Source: Rhizopus arrhizus (Eukaryota > Mucoromycota > Mucoromycetes > Mucorales > Rhizopodaceae). Taken from it: DNA of 64,000 bases. The notes beneath the pieces were generated by a model, which did no database searches, was not told where the DNA came from, and worked only from the letters and a program-made list of their open reading frames with translations. The position numbers and the translations under genes are program-made. Location of the stretch: the NCBI GenBank assembly GCA_024220505.1, contig JAKZZE010000029.1:558001-622000 (forward strand). Direction: 5' to 3'. Position 1 is the stretch's first letter. Every line of letters begins with the position of its first letter. Shown here piece after piece: positions 1-12,368 of the stretch.

Positions 1-1468
1 TTTTGTTAGACATATCAAGGATATATGCATCAAATATAAAAGGCGTATTTTCTTATAGTTCCCTCGTTTTTTTTGTGTAAAAGGCAATATACTAAACGCA
101 CTATATATAAAGATAAGAAGGAGGGAAAAAAAAAGAATATTAAGAAAAATTAATACAATTATTTGACTATAATTACTACTCTTTCAAGCCACTCATATAA
201 AATTAACTTCTTTTCTCTCTTTTACTTTTTTTTTGTATATTTGTAAGAAACGATTTCAATTGTCTTCTTCCTTTAATATTTACTCGTGTATCTCAAAATT
301 AATCTTATATAAAATAATATTAATGGACAATCCGCCAAGAGATAGAAATAATTGAACTTCTCTTTTTTCTCAAGGTTCCTTATATAATTTGACGACTTTA
401 CAGATTGAGGCCGTGCACATTTACATTTGAATATATTTTTGTGATCAGATATAATTTATTGACTGAGGGAAAAACAAATCTTTCTATTTTCCATTAACCA
501 ATTATAGAAAATGAATCGCGCGCGTTCTGTCTGAATTATAGAATAGAATACAGAGAGCCATTCGAAAAGTATTGTCATATTACTCCTTTAGAAATGAATA
601 TTTTAATATTGCTTCATCTTGATTTTTTTAAAAGAAAATTAAGTTGTGTCTTAATGGCTGTCGAGAAAAAGTATCTCAAATACAAGCAAAGAGATTTTTC
701 GGAGCCTAGTTCGCTACCCAAAGTTGGGGAAACTTTATTGCGTACCGCTTTCTTTTTCCTTAGTTTGTTCAACTTTATGCTAAAAAAAAAGATTGTGCGT
801 AATTAGCTCACAGTTTTTCTTTGTGCTTCTTCTTCCCCTCATCTTAATAAATTTAAACAGAACTTCGTAAATAATTACTCAATATAAACAATAATGAGGC
901 AAAATAGTACCGTTAGTATTATTTTTTTGTCACAATAAACTATATATTTCTTATTTGGTTTAAAAAAAATACATACAGCCTATCAAACAATTAAAGACAT
1001 GTCTCTCGCAAAATATTTTCAATCATAACAATATTCAACCCCTCCCCTTTTTTTGATAAAAAGATAACTTACAATATGCTTGCATCAAACTTAGATATTC
1101 AAATCAGTGATTTTGGTTAGATTGAAATAATATTGAATGCTATCCGACCTACACAGTCAAATGGAATAAACTATTCTTTGTGTCATCTCATAAAGTGGCC
1201 ATATTTTTTACCCTTAATCCCAAAGAGATTTTTTAGTCAATTTGTACTACTTTAGATGATCTAGAGTTATTAAATATCTTTTTTTTTAAAAACAAAAAAA
1301 CAAATCAATACAAAACAAATTAAGACGATGGTAGTTATTAAAGAAAAGGCTTGTTGGATGTTTTGCTATACTATTCGTATATCACTTTGACAATTGATGA
1401 ATCTTACAAGAAAGATAACCATACATTGTGTATGCCACATATTAATTTGTGGTACGTATACAAAAAAA

Positions 1469-1503
<35 letters not shown>

Positions 1504-4500
1504 TTTTTAATGTAACTAGCACTACACATTCTATGACTATAGTATGCTTTTAAATACCTAAAGACTATAATTTGACTATCAAAGATGTAAATGGCAGTAT
1601 CTATGTCTTGAAACGGTGTCTTTTTTTTTTCTAATAGGGGTTTCTAATATAATTTTGGAATATCAACCACATAATAATAAATATTGGTTTAGAACCTGGT
1701 TTGTTCTCAATAAAGAGAGTCTAATATATTTTAAACAGCAATTTGATTAATGAACAAAGAACAATTATGCTATCAAGCTTGTCATATTAAGAGATTAAAT
1801 TCTCGAGTCAGCAGATTGTAAAGATCAAGGTTCTCTTTTTTTGAAGGATAAAGAAAACATCCCAGCTTACAAAACACACAAAAAACTGGTAGTGTGACAT
1901 TTACTTTGTATTCTGCATAGGCTCGGTCTTCTTGTTCGTGCTGTTTTAAACAAAATGGCATATGGTGAGGCTAGTATCTTGTCAGAAATTGATGCTAGAA
2001 AAAATATGATGATAACAAGATTAAGATCGTAAATTCGACAAAAGATATACTTGGTGGCGGCATCAAAGATGTAAAATTCAAAGACAGTTGCATGGGCTCA
2101 GTTGAGGATCATTTATTTCCATTTTCCAGTAAACGTTGTCAAATTGAAAAGAAGTTGATACAAGCATATTTTTGTCATTACCGAATATTTAACCATTTTT
2201 ATGGGACATCGAGTCATGATATATTTCTTGTCAATTTCTCTGTACTCTTGAATGTAATAATGCTTTTTCTCTTAATTTATACCTTGGCTACCTGAAGGCT
2301 GGTACTGCAATATACAGTTTTAAAAAAGTGAGTCTGAAAAATCAGTAGTAACAGGCAACAGCATACTTTCCCTTTGTATCTCAAACTTTTCTACACGAAG
2401 AAGCTAGCGAATAAATATGAGAGTAATAAAAAAAAATTAACATAAATTAGTACCAGTAAACATTTAGGAATTTTTTTTACAGCCGATAGATAAAGTAATC
2501 TTTATTTTTTCTATATATTCCTTCAACACTTAAGATTACTTGAACACAATCTTATCTTAGAAAATATTTCGAAAATAAAGCTCGAAAGTAAAAACAAACT
2601 ACGAAGTGAGTTATCTAGCTAGGCCATAGTGATATGGAATTCATTATAGTACTAAGAAATGCTGTCCAACCTAGCTTTGGAACATAATTTTTACTGTCTA
2701 TTATTATCCCTTTTGCAAAAATAGATATACATATATACATCGACTATAGATAATATCCTGATGTGGAATATGTATTTTATTCTAATTGCAGAAACTATCA
2801 TTTATATCAACAGTTTCAAGCCTGAAAATGTTATAACATTTATTCAATAAAAACCAAGACATTATGTACACTTGTTATATTTTGCTACTAGTCAACATAT
2901 ATTATATACTTTAGCTTTATTTAACTCTCGGATTACTGGTTGTTTTACAAAGATTGATAACACTATTCTAAAACTTGTTGCTTCGATATTTTTCCTTATC
3001 AAAGAAAACAAGAGTGAACCTGTTTTCTTTGCTCCTTTTTCTTTTGTCCGACATTTAAATATATTATATCCCCTTTTCTTTGCTTCTTTTGGATTCTTTC
3101 AAGCATTTTCTATAGCTTTTGGTATTATTTAATGCGATTTTTATATTTACTCTACTCAACTTCCTTTACCTTTTTTGGGGGTATCCTTGGCTGCTTTCAA
3201 ATTATTTCTTCTTCCTTCACTTTTTAAAAGCAAAGAGAGCAGTTGATTTTATAAAAAACTATATTTACCTTCACCAAGTCATAGTGTAATACAAAAAGAG
3301 CTATGCATGTACAACAGACATCACATAAAAGTACTTTCTCCCTTTTCTTTTCTCCTGTACTCGCCGGACTTTTATTTAGATGGCCCGTGCACACTAAAAT
3401 GGGATAGGATTGAGAAGTTTGGGCGAATTCAGAAAAAAACAAAAAAAAGGAGGCAAACCTTGTTTTGAAAACATAAAATACTGTACTTCATCTTTTTGGT
3501 TAAATATATACCTTTATGCTACTGGAGTATACAATATAGTGTACCTCTTGAAAAGGAAGAAGAAGAAAAAATTACTAGTGAGACGGCTTCATGTATAGAT
3601 GTTCAGTGCAAGTTTGACTACTTGATTTCTCTCCCTTTCTCCTACTCTTATTCTAAATAAAGATACACTGCATATTCTTAGAGTGGGGTTATTGGCAAAA
3701 GCGAGATTATGTGGCTGCAAAAGAAAGCAACGAATAAAAAAGTTGTTATTTCCATAAAAAGATATATTTACAAAATAATTTAGTATAGCAAAGTAGGCTA
3801 CTAAATCGTCAGTATTACGTCTGGTAGAATAGCAATATACGCCAATATAATATAGACACGAAACGATCGTTAAAGAAAACGATACAATTGATAAATTAAG
3901 AGGATTTACTACTGTTGTATATGTATTTATGTGGCTTGTAATAAAGCTATAGGAACACTGCTTAAATGAATGCAATTTATCATATTAGCGATATACAAAT
4001 CATTTCTAAAAAAAGATAAACCAGTAGCAAGAAAAGGGGTGAAACATCTTGGATACCATCAAGGTTTAAATCTAGTGAAGTGACAAATCTCGATAGAAGT
4101 GAGACACTTTTATAAAAAAAAAGTTGAGAGTGTTGTGGGTATGCCTAGTTCATGAAAGTAATGAGTTTATTATCACTAAACCACTTATATTTATAGCTTT
4201 TTTTTTGTGCTTTCAACATAAAAACTTGTTTGAAGAGTTGAATAATGACTACTATAGATGGATCTCATCAATACAATGTCTCTTTTGTTTTTATATGTTT
4301 CATTGTATACAGTTCGATCTATTCCCAGTTTTGATACTAAATGGTAATGGACAGTCACCTGATAAACAATGGGCGGTTTGGGTTGATCATTTACCACATG
4401 GCAATAGCTCTTTTCTTTTTTCTCTCCTTTTTTTTGAACAGGTTTTTTAACCCTTTTTCTTCTTCTTCTTTTTCTCTCTTTCTTTTTCAAACAATAAAGT

Positions 4501-4518
4501 TTTTTTTTTCCCTTCAAG
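1..4518. other. AT-rich region without a supportable gene
   Basis: I find no conserved protein, RNA gene or clear exon chain here. Open frames are short, low-complexity and rich in Phe, Leu, Ile and Lys, as expected for random AT-rich DNA. A T30 homopolymer lies at 1471-1500. The last few hundred bases may hold 5' exons or the promoter of the phosphodiesterase that follows. Confidence 0.6.
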
Positions 4519-5797
4519 ATGCTTTTACTTAAACATAATACGCTGGATTCCAATGATTTAATAACAATAGAAAGGGTACAGACAATGATTATTATTGTTG
4601 TTATAATTTGTATTGACTTAATATAGCAATACTTGCGTTGGTCAAAACACAAGGGATCATTTATTACTTCAGAATTTAATGTACTCGATTGCAGTCGCAC
4701 AGATCTTTATGGACATTTGATGGGTATATTTGAAAAGTTGGGCATATTAAACACCCTCAATATCACAGTATCCCAATTATTGGACTTCTTGGTGGATATC
4801 GATTCTTCCTATCACTCTACACCCTATCATACATTTTATCATGCAGCAGATATTGTTACTATTCTTTATTTCGCAGTGACTGAATTGGAAGCGAGTACTT
4901 GCTTTACAAATAAGGAAATCGCTATCTTGTTCATAGCCGCTGTCTGCCATGATGTGGGACATGTAAGCAAATATAAAATAGAGAGTAAACATGTTGTACT
5001 GAACAGCTATTCTAAAGCCTGGGTTTAATAATGATTTTCAAGTCAAGACAAGGAGTGATCTTGCCATTCGTTATAACAATGCATCCGTATTAGAATCTCA
5101 TTCAATTGATTTAAGCATTCCATTGATAGAAAAGCATGGATTATTCAAGGGAATCGACTACGTGGATTTGTTTAGAAAGCTGATCTTATCGACTGATATG
5201 GCCTACCACTATGATTTGCTCCAGGAAGCCCGTGATTTGGAAGAAGATCCATTTTTCTGGTTCTGGGATGACAAGAGACGAACGAATTTTGCCAAGATAT
5301 TACTACATGCTGCTGATATAAGCAATACAGTACGTGTATGGCCCATCTCAAAGCAGTGGTCAGATTTGATTGTACAGGAATTCTTTCAGCAAGGAGATGC
5401 CGAGCGATCGGCTGGATTGACGGTCTCACCCGGCATGGACCGTGCTTTAGCTTCTCAAGCCAGTATCAGCTTGAGATTTGGTGATCTAATCGTAAAACCT
5501 TACTTTGAGGCCGTCTACAGACTTTTACCCAAGGCAAGCGTATGGATCGATACTCTGGAACAGAATAGGATCGAATGGGAAAAGGTCAAGCGGGAGACTC
5601 CTTTAACAGCAGCTATTCGTCGTCACGGCAGCGTAAGCATTCCTGCTGGTACTGTGCTTTTGCCCTCTTTGCTGGAGACCAAAATGAAACCAATGAGAAT
5701 TTTGAGAGCTTCAAGTCATTCGAATATCTTAATTCCTCCTCAATCCTCCATCTCATCGGAGCTTCGAAGGAACAGTGTACAGCACATTGTATCATAA
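4519..5797 (+). CDS. 3',5'-cyclic nucleotide phosphodiesterase, class I (HD catalytic domain)
   Basis: Hydrolyses cAMP and/or cGMP, ending cyclic-nucleotide signalling. Proposed exons are 4519-4575, 4627-4962 and 5018-5797, giving about 390 aa. The 4963-5017 intron is well supported: HDVGH is followed directly by PGFNNDFQVKTRSDLAIRYN, as in class I enzymes. Visible catalytic features are FYHAADI, the metal-binding HDVGH, HAADISNT with the third metal-ligand Asp, and EFFQQGDAER. The family core is complete. The first exon is weak: its donor (GTACAG) is poor, and no N-terminal regulatory domain (GAF, PAS, UCR) is visible, so the true start may lie further upstream. The only ATG-less open stretch begins at codon TTG 4633, which shows an acceptor is needed upstream. 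Nucleotide specificity cannot be read from the sequence. Confidence 0.85.
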
Positions 5798-6113
5798 CAA
5801 AATTGTATATTTCATTATAAAGAATGTATTACTTACATGTAGAGAGAAAACAAAAAAATAGAATAAAAGCAAACCATATCTTTCAATTGTAAATCACTTC
5901 ATCCCTCACATTCTGGACACCACCCTGTTGAACCTTGCGTTCTCTTCTTATTTTTGTACACTGTCACCCCTGAAATCAATAATAGCACATATATTCTCAT
6001 GAGGTAAAAATGTTCAGAGTATTGTTTTTGAAATATATTCTTGAACATTCTTGTGAATTTTTAATTGTTCATTCTTCATTTTATAAAGTGAAAAAAAAGG
6101 TATCAAATTTTAT
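5798..6113. other. Convergent 3' spacer
   Basis: An AT-rich spacer between the phosphodiesterase stop and the kinase stop on the other strand. It probably carries both 3' UTRs and poly(A) signals. No gene is visible. Confidence 0.6.
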
Positions 6114-7806
<1,693 letters not shown>

Positions 7807-7934
7807 ATTGTGTAATACACTTGAGAAAGAAAAAGGATATTAAAATTCAATTGTCATACAAAACTTGAAATAAAATAAACTAGAAAATTCAAGTCCCGAA
7901 ATCCTTCCCTTTTTCTTTTTCTCCAATTAAAAAA
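7807..7934. promoter_or_regulatory. Short divergent promoter between the NDR kinase and the HD phosphohydrolase
   Basis: Only 128 bp separate two start codons pointing away from each other, so both core promoters and 5' leaders must fit here or inside the genes. The stretch is AT-rich with pyrimidine tracts. I recognise no specific binding site. Shared regulation is an inference. Confidence 0.6.
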
Positions 7935-8752
7935 ATGACCACTCGTGATATTATCCAAGTTACGCGTCAAATGGTAACTGAATACATGGCCAAATTCGAT
8001 TCTTCTCATGATATGTATCATGTTGAAAGAGTGGTTGCTTTAGGTAATAGAGATAACAGGAATTCAAGTTGAAAAAAACCCTGATTTTTCTTTGGTGATG
8101 CGCAGCACTTGATATTGCTAAAGATTGTTCTTCTACCAAGGATCAAACAGTTGATTTACAAGTAGTTGAATTGGCTGCCTTATGTCATGATGTAGGCGAT
8201 AGAAAATACTATCAAGGAAAAGAGACAGGTGGTCAACTGATTGAGAAATTCTTGCAAGAACACGGTTATGAAAAGGCAAGTTTAGTTTCCAAGATTGTAG
8301 ATCATATTGGATTTAGTAAGGAATTAGGGTGGGATGATCAAAAAGACCCTAAAGAGCAAGTAAAATGGCGTAACAGCTGCTTGGAGTTACATGCGTAAGT
8401 TCATGATGTACGTCCCCAAAAAAAAAAAAGTTATCTTATATCTTTGGATAGTGTACAAGATGCTGATAAGCTGGATGCCATTGGTGCATTTGGTATCATG
8501 CGTTGCGCAGCATTCAGCGGCACAAAAAATATCCCTCTCTTTGTACCAGATCAAAAAATAGTAAAGGATTTGACACAAGAAATTTATCTTCAAAACAAGA
8601 ATCAATCCTCTATTGCTCATTTTCATGAAAAGCTGTTTAAATTGAAAACGATGATGAGAACTCGTAAAGGGAAAGCATTGGCTATCAAAAGAGACGAGTT
8701 TATGAAAACCTTTGTGGATCAAATAAATGAAGAATACAATTTATTGAAATAA
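7935..8752 (+). CDS. HD-domain metal-dependent phosphohydrolase (YedJ-like)
   Basis: Three exons (7935-8043, 8106-8394, 8452-8752) join in frame to 232 aa. Metal-site motifs are visible in order: MYHVERVV (first His), LCHDVGD (HD pair), DHIGFSKE, and DADKLDAIGA (final Asp). This matches the small stand-alone HD hydrolases typified by bacterial YedJ, usually predicted to act on nucleotides or other phosphate esters. The substrate is unknown. The start ATG gives a natural N-terminus, and the length fits the family. It is a different branch from the cyclic-nucleotide phosphodiesterase at 4.5 kb, although both carry HD folds. Confidence 0.88.
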
Positions 8753-8789
8753 TACTAATAAATAAATGGTAAAAATAAATAATTTTTTT

Positions 8790-10101
8790 TTATGAAGTAG
8801 GCTGTCGACACATCATGGATGGTTCACCAGCCATACCAAAATTTGGAAAAGAGATGGGTCTTTCTCGTCTGGATGCTTTGTTTCTTCTTTTGATGGACAT
8901 GGTTGAGATCACATTAGATTTCCTCTTTTCAAAAAAGACGGTCTTTAATTTGTCAAGTATATAACTTGTCTTTCTTTCTCGTGGTGCAGCTGATACATGA
9001 TTAGCATTCTCTATTGAAGAAGAGCCTTCGATGATTTGATGACTATTATTCGTATTGGGGTTTTCACTGATATCTTCTACTGATTCCATTTCTATGGCAA
9101 CCGCGGTTGAATAACGATTTATGTTTGTATCCTCTTCTTGTTCGATGTGGTGTACATCATGAAAAGAAGGAGAAGAAAGGGGCGAAGATTGCAAATTCGA
9201 CTCTACTGCATCATGGTCCATTTCCTCTTGTTCAATGGCAACATTTGCTTCCAGGTCAGAATAAGTACGACAGAGAGGACATTGAAAGCCAGGATAACTT
9301 TGAAAAAGAGGACGAATGCATTTGAAATGAAAGGAGTGTGAACAAGGAGCGACAAAAAGAGCTTGAAAAGGTGCTAATGCATACAAGCATATACAGCATT
9401 CATCTGTCGTCTTCGTGTCATCATGAACTGCATCCACTTGTGTTGTTAGTGATCGGAGATTTTGAAAAGCTGTTAAACTAAAAGACAAAGGTCTTGTATG
9501 ACGACGGTTTAATTCAAATTTCATTTTGACAGATCGATAAACCTCTTCTCTTCCACCTTGAAAATCAACCCCCAACTGCAAAAGATCGCCATCATGTATC
9601 TCAACCGATCTACTCTCTTGTCCTGCAGGACTAAGTCGAACATGATTCAAAAAAGTACCGGAAGACGATTTTGTATCACGAATATATAACTATATATAGT
9701 GTATGTGTGTAAGACGGAGCTTTTTTTTTTTTTTTTTCTGGACATTGGCGTCACAGCTTTTTTGTACTAATTTTTTATACCTTGCCATCTTGCTCAACCC
9801 AAATTTCACAGTGACACCTTGAGACGACTTTACTTTTGAATGATAAACAATCTGAATTCATATGTCTTTCTGAATATCTTCCAATAAATAGCTTTGTACC
9901 ATGCTCAAGTTCACGATCCACAATATCAAATATTAAACTTCGACTGGGATTATCAATGTTGGGTACAATGCGAATATGAACTTTAGGCAGCTGGGCACAC
10001 ACAGTAGCTCTCCTTGAATCATTCATTTGTCGTGTAAATCGTCTGGTTAATAAAGCAGATGCTCCGCTCAGTGATCTTCTTCTACTATCACTAATTGACA
10101 T
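8790..10101 (-). CDS. FHA-RING E3 ubiquitin ligase (Dma1/Chf-like)
   Basis: Two exons (10101-9781 and 9689-8790) give 406 aa. The FHA domain spans roughly residues 60-165: GRYSER, then SRCHCEIW, then the post-intron segment LYIRDTKSSSGTFLNH, which is the phosphothreonine-binding signature. A C3H2C3 RING follows at about 205-248: CCIC, CSHSFHFKC and CPLC. FHA followed by RING is the architecture of fungal Dma1 and related CHFR/RNF8 proteins, which ubiquitinate cell-cycle targets and act in mitotic checkpoints and cytokinesis. The remaining C-terminal 150 residues are acidic then basic and look disordered. The intron falls inside the FHA domain. The assignment rests on both domains being complete. 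Confidence 0.92.
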
Positions 10102-11087
10102 GTAATATTACACAAAAAGGGAGATGATAGAGAAAGAGTGGGAGAGGGGAAGAAGAAAAGGGGAATAAAAAAAAGGAAGAAAAAAAAAAATTCAATTGTT
10201 AATAAAAAAAAAAAGAGGTCATTTTATTAAGTTTGGGCGGGAGAAAAAAAGAGCTGGTCTGATATAAAAATGTCACACATGTATAAAGTTACATAATAAG
10301 AGAGAGGGGGAGAGATGCAGTTTTTTGAAAGAAATTCATTTAGATAAAGCAAGAAACTGCCCGGTATTCTCACTCTTTCTCCTTTTCTTGTTAAAAGAAA
10401 GGGGCGGATGTATCATTGACTGAAATTAAGAGAGACGGGGGACGAATATTGAAAATGGGGGAGGTGGGGGTTCAAACTGTTTGACTAGGTCAAGTCAATT
10501 ACAGTACGTATAACCTTCTCAAAGGTAACATCACTTCTTTTTTTTTTTTTTGAAAAACACACACACACTTTTCGCTTCCTTCACTAATAAGCTTTATGGG
10601 GAAAAAAATCGGCTTGGGATTTTTTTTATTTTTTTTTTGCAGTCGTCTTTCCTATTGCTAATTATTCAAACCAATCACGCTTTTTTGGTTCAAACGAATT
10701 CATTTTTTCTTTAAATAAATTTTTATCTGATTTAAATATACATCAGAATTAATTAAAATAGAGCAGCAAATAACTTTAAAAGCAAGCATCATTGTTCGTG
10801 TCATATAATGTCTAATCCTAATGCTTCTGTCAAAACATTTCGTTTACAATGCTTAGTTCAGTGACAAATTGTATTTTTTTTTTTGCCAAAAATTATCGAA
10901 AGCAAATGAATATGAATATCGTTTCTTTTTTTTACTCCTGCTAATTGAATTGCGATGTTTTTAGGTTTGAAGGATTATCAATCGTTTGAGACATGCTTTT
11001 TTTTTTTTTTTTTTTTTACTCCTTAAGAGAGCTCCTTAAAAATGGTTTATAAATAATTGACAAACAAAAGGAAATTAAAAAGGTTCA
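10102..11087. other. Intergenic region, purine-rich upstream of the FHA-RING gene
   Basis: No gene is seen. 10110-10480 is GA-rich on the + strand (so CT-rich on the coding strand of the FHA-RING gene), with repeated GAGAGAGG-type blocks, as in promoters or 5' leaders. 10540-11030 has several T runs of 10-23 bases. Confidence 0.55.
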
Positions 11088-11908
11088 ATGAACTTTCTGA
11101 TTATTTTGTTGACATTTATTGTTATTGTTCAAGCATCTGTGCATACAGTGCACATGGATAAATTAAGATTGGCTCAATTCATTGTCGCTCAAATCAAAGC
11201 TCGTATTCACAGCGAAATTACCCTTAAAATATCTACTTCTGTAACCAATCTTTAATTCATCCTCACATGGTTTTATTAATTATTTTTTAGGTTACTTCAA
11301 ATGTAATAAGACATATTTCTATTGATTTAATCACGCCACATGGTATTAGCAAGGTAGAAAAAGCTAGCTCAAGTACAATTCAACTGTCTGTGGCTAATGG
11401 GCTTCAAGGTAATAAAAAAAAGAGGGGGAGGGGATACATGCTTTTATAAACATTCATTTAAGCCTTTATTTAAATGATAATAGTGCGTGTATCTAAAACG
11501 TTAGAAAAAGCATTGGATAAAATCATAACTCAATCCATGATAGAGGAGCTGATGCCGACCAAACTCGATCGTGTGTCTCAATTAAGAAGTGTGATGATGC
11601 AAGCAGAGAAGTTGGTTTGTCTTCATCTTATAAAAATTTTACCAAAGATAGAAAAGGCATTAAGATCCTGTATAGAGACACATCTCGAGAGAAACACGCA
11701 TCATTTAGAGATATATATCCCCAAAGAGGGAAACTTTATTGTATTACTTCATCTTGATGTCAACGTTCTTTCTCGAGCTGAAACAATCACTCGATCTGTT
11801 TTCAGAAACTATATTCGTCAGAATGCTACAAATCTAGCCCTGTCATCCATAAATTTAGGCCAAAGAAACTTTTTGTATAAAGGTTCAACTGTTGCTTTTG
11901 CTCATTGA
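11088..11908 (+). CDS. Predicted secreted protein of unknown function
   Basis: Three exons (11088-11240, 11291-11408, 11484-11908) join in frame to about 231 aa. The N-terminus MNFLIILLTFIVIVQASVHT is a plausible signal peptide with a cleavage site near VQA-SV. No second membrane segment is visible. The rest is mixed helix and strand with repeated amphipathic patterns. I recognise no catalytic motif or family. Two nearby acceptors exist for exon 3; the one at 11482-11483 is chosen because the other runs into a stop at once. It lies between the FHA-RING gene and RAD50 with its own spacer. Confidence 0.6.
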
Positions 11909-12368
11909 AGTTGATCTCTTTTCTTATTGTATTCAAAAAAAAATGCCTCTTTTTACATGTACTCGAGTTGAAATCATAACAATAAAAACAAGTAGTGTGA
12001 AAGAGCACTTGGTCAAATAAAACCAAATGGGTTCAGCCTCGCTGTGGTTCTTATTTTACGTATAAACAATCGTATTCAAAACATATTCTTCACTTGCACG
12101 TACAAGAAAAAAAAAAAAAACAAAAGAGGATGTGAACAAGCCAAGCTCTCCCTCTGTAAAAAAAAAGTAGAAGAGATGACAATTGTGACACGGGAGTCAT
12201 TGCGCGTTTTCACGCGATTTTTAATCTAGAACACATCAGGCTACTTGCAATCAATCAGGTTGAAAACACCAGTGGCTTGTGCTATGCGCAGCTCACCAAA
12301 TTTCCTGCAAAAACCCCTTTGGTGGAACATTTCTTTTTTTTTTTTTTTTTTTTTTCATTCACAATAAA
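11909..12368. other. Intergenic spacer and RAD50 promoter region
   Basis: An AT-rich spacer with a long T run just before the RAD50 start codon. No gene is seen. A possible poly(A) region for the secreted-protein gene lies near 11930-11990. Confidence 0.5.

Noticed and set aside
1471..1500. T30 run as a telomeric or special structural element
   Set aside because: Plain homopolymers of 20-30 bases occur many times in this window. There is no telomere repeat nearby.
4124..4700. Overlapping + and - open frames just before the phosphodiesterase
   Set aside because: Low-complexity, with Phe/Leu- or Lys/Arg-rich content from CTT/AAG tracts, no motif, and they begin at non-ATG codons. Treated as non-coding or as possible UTR.
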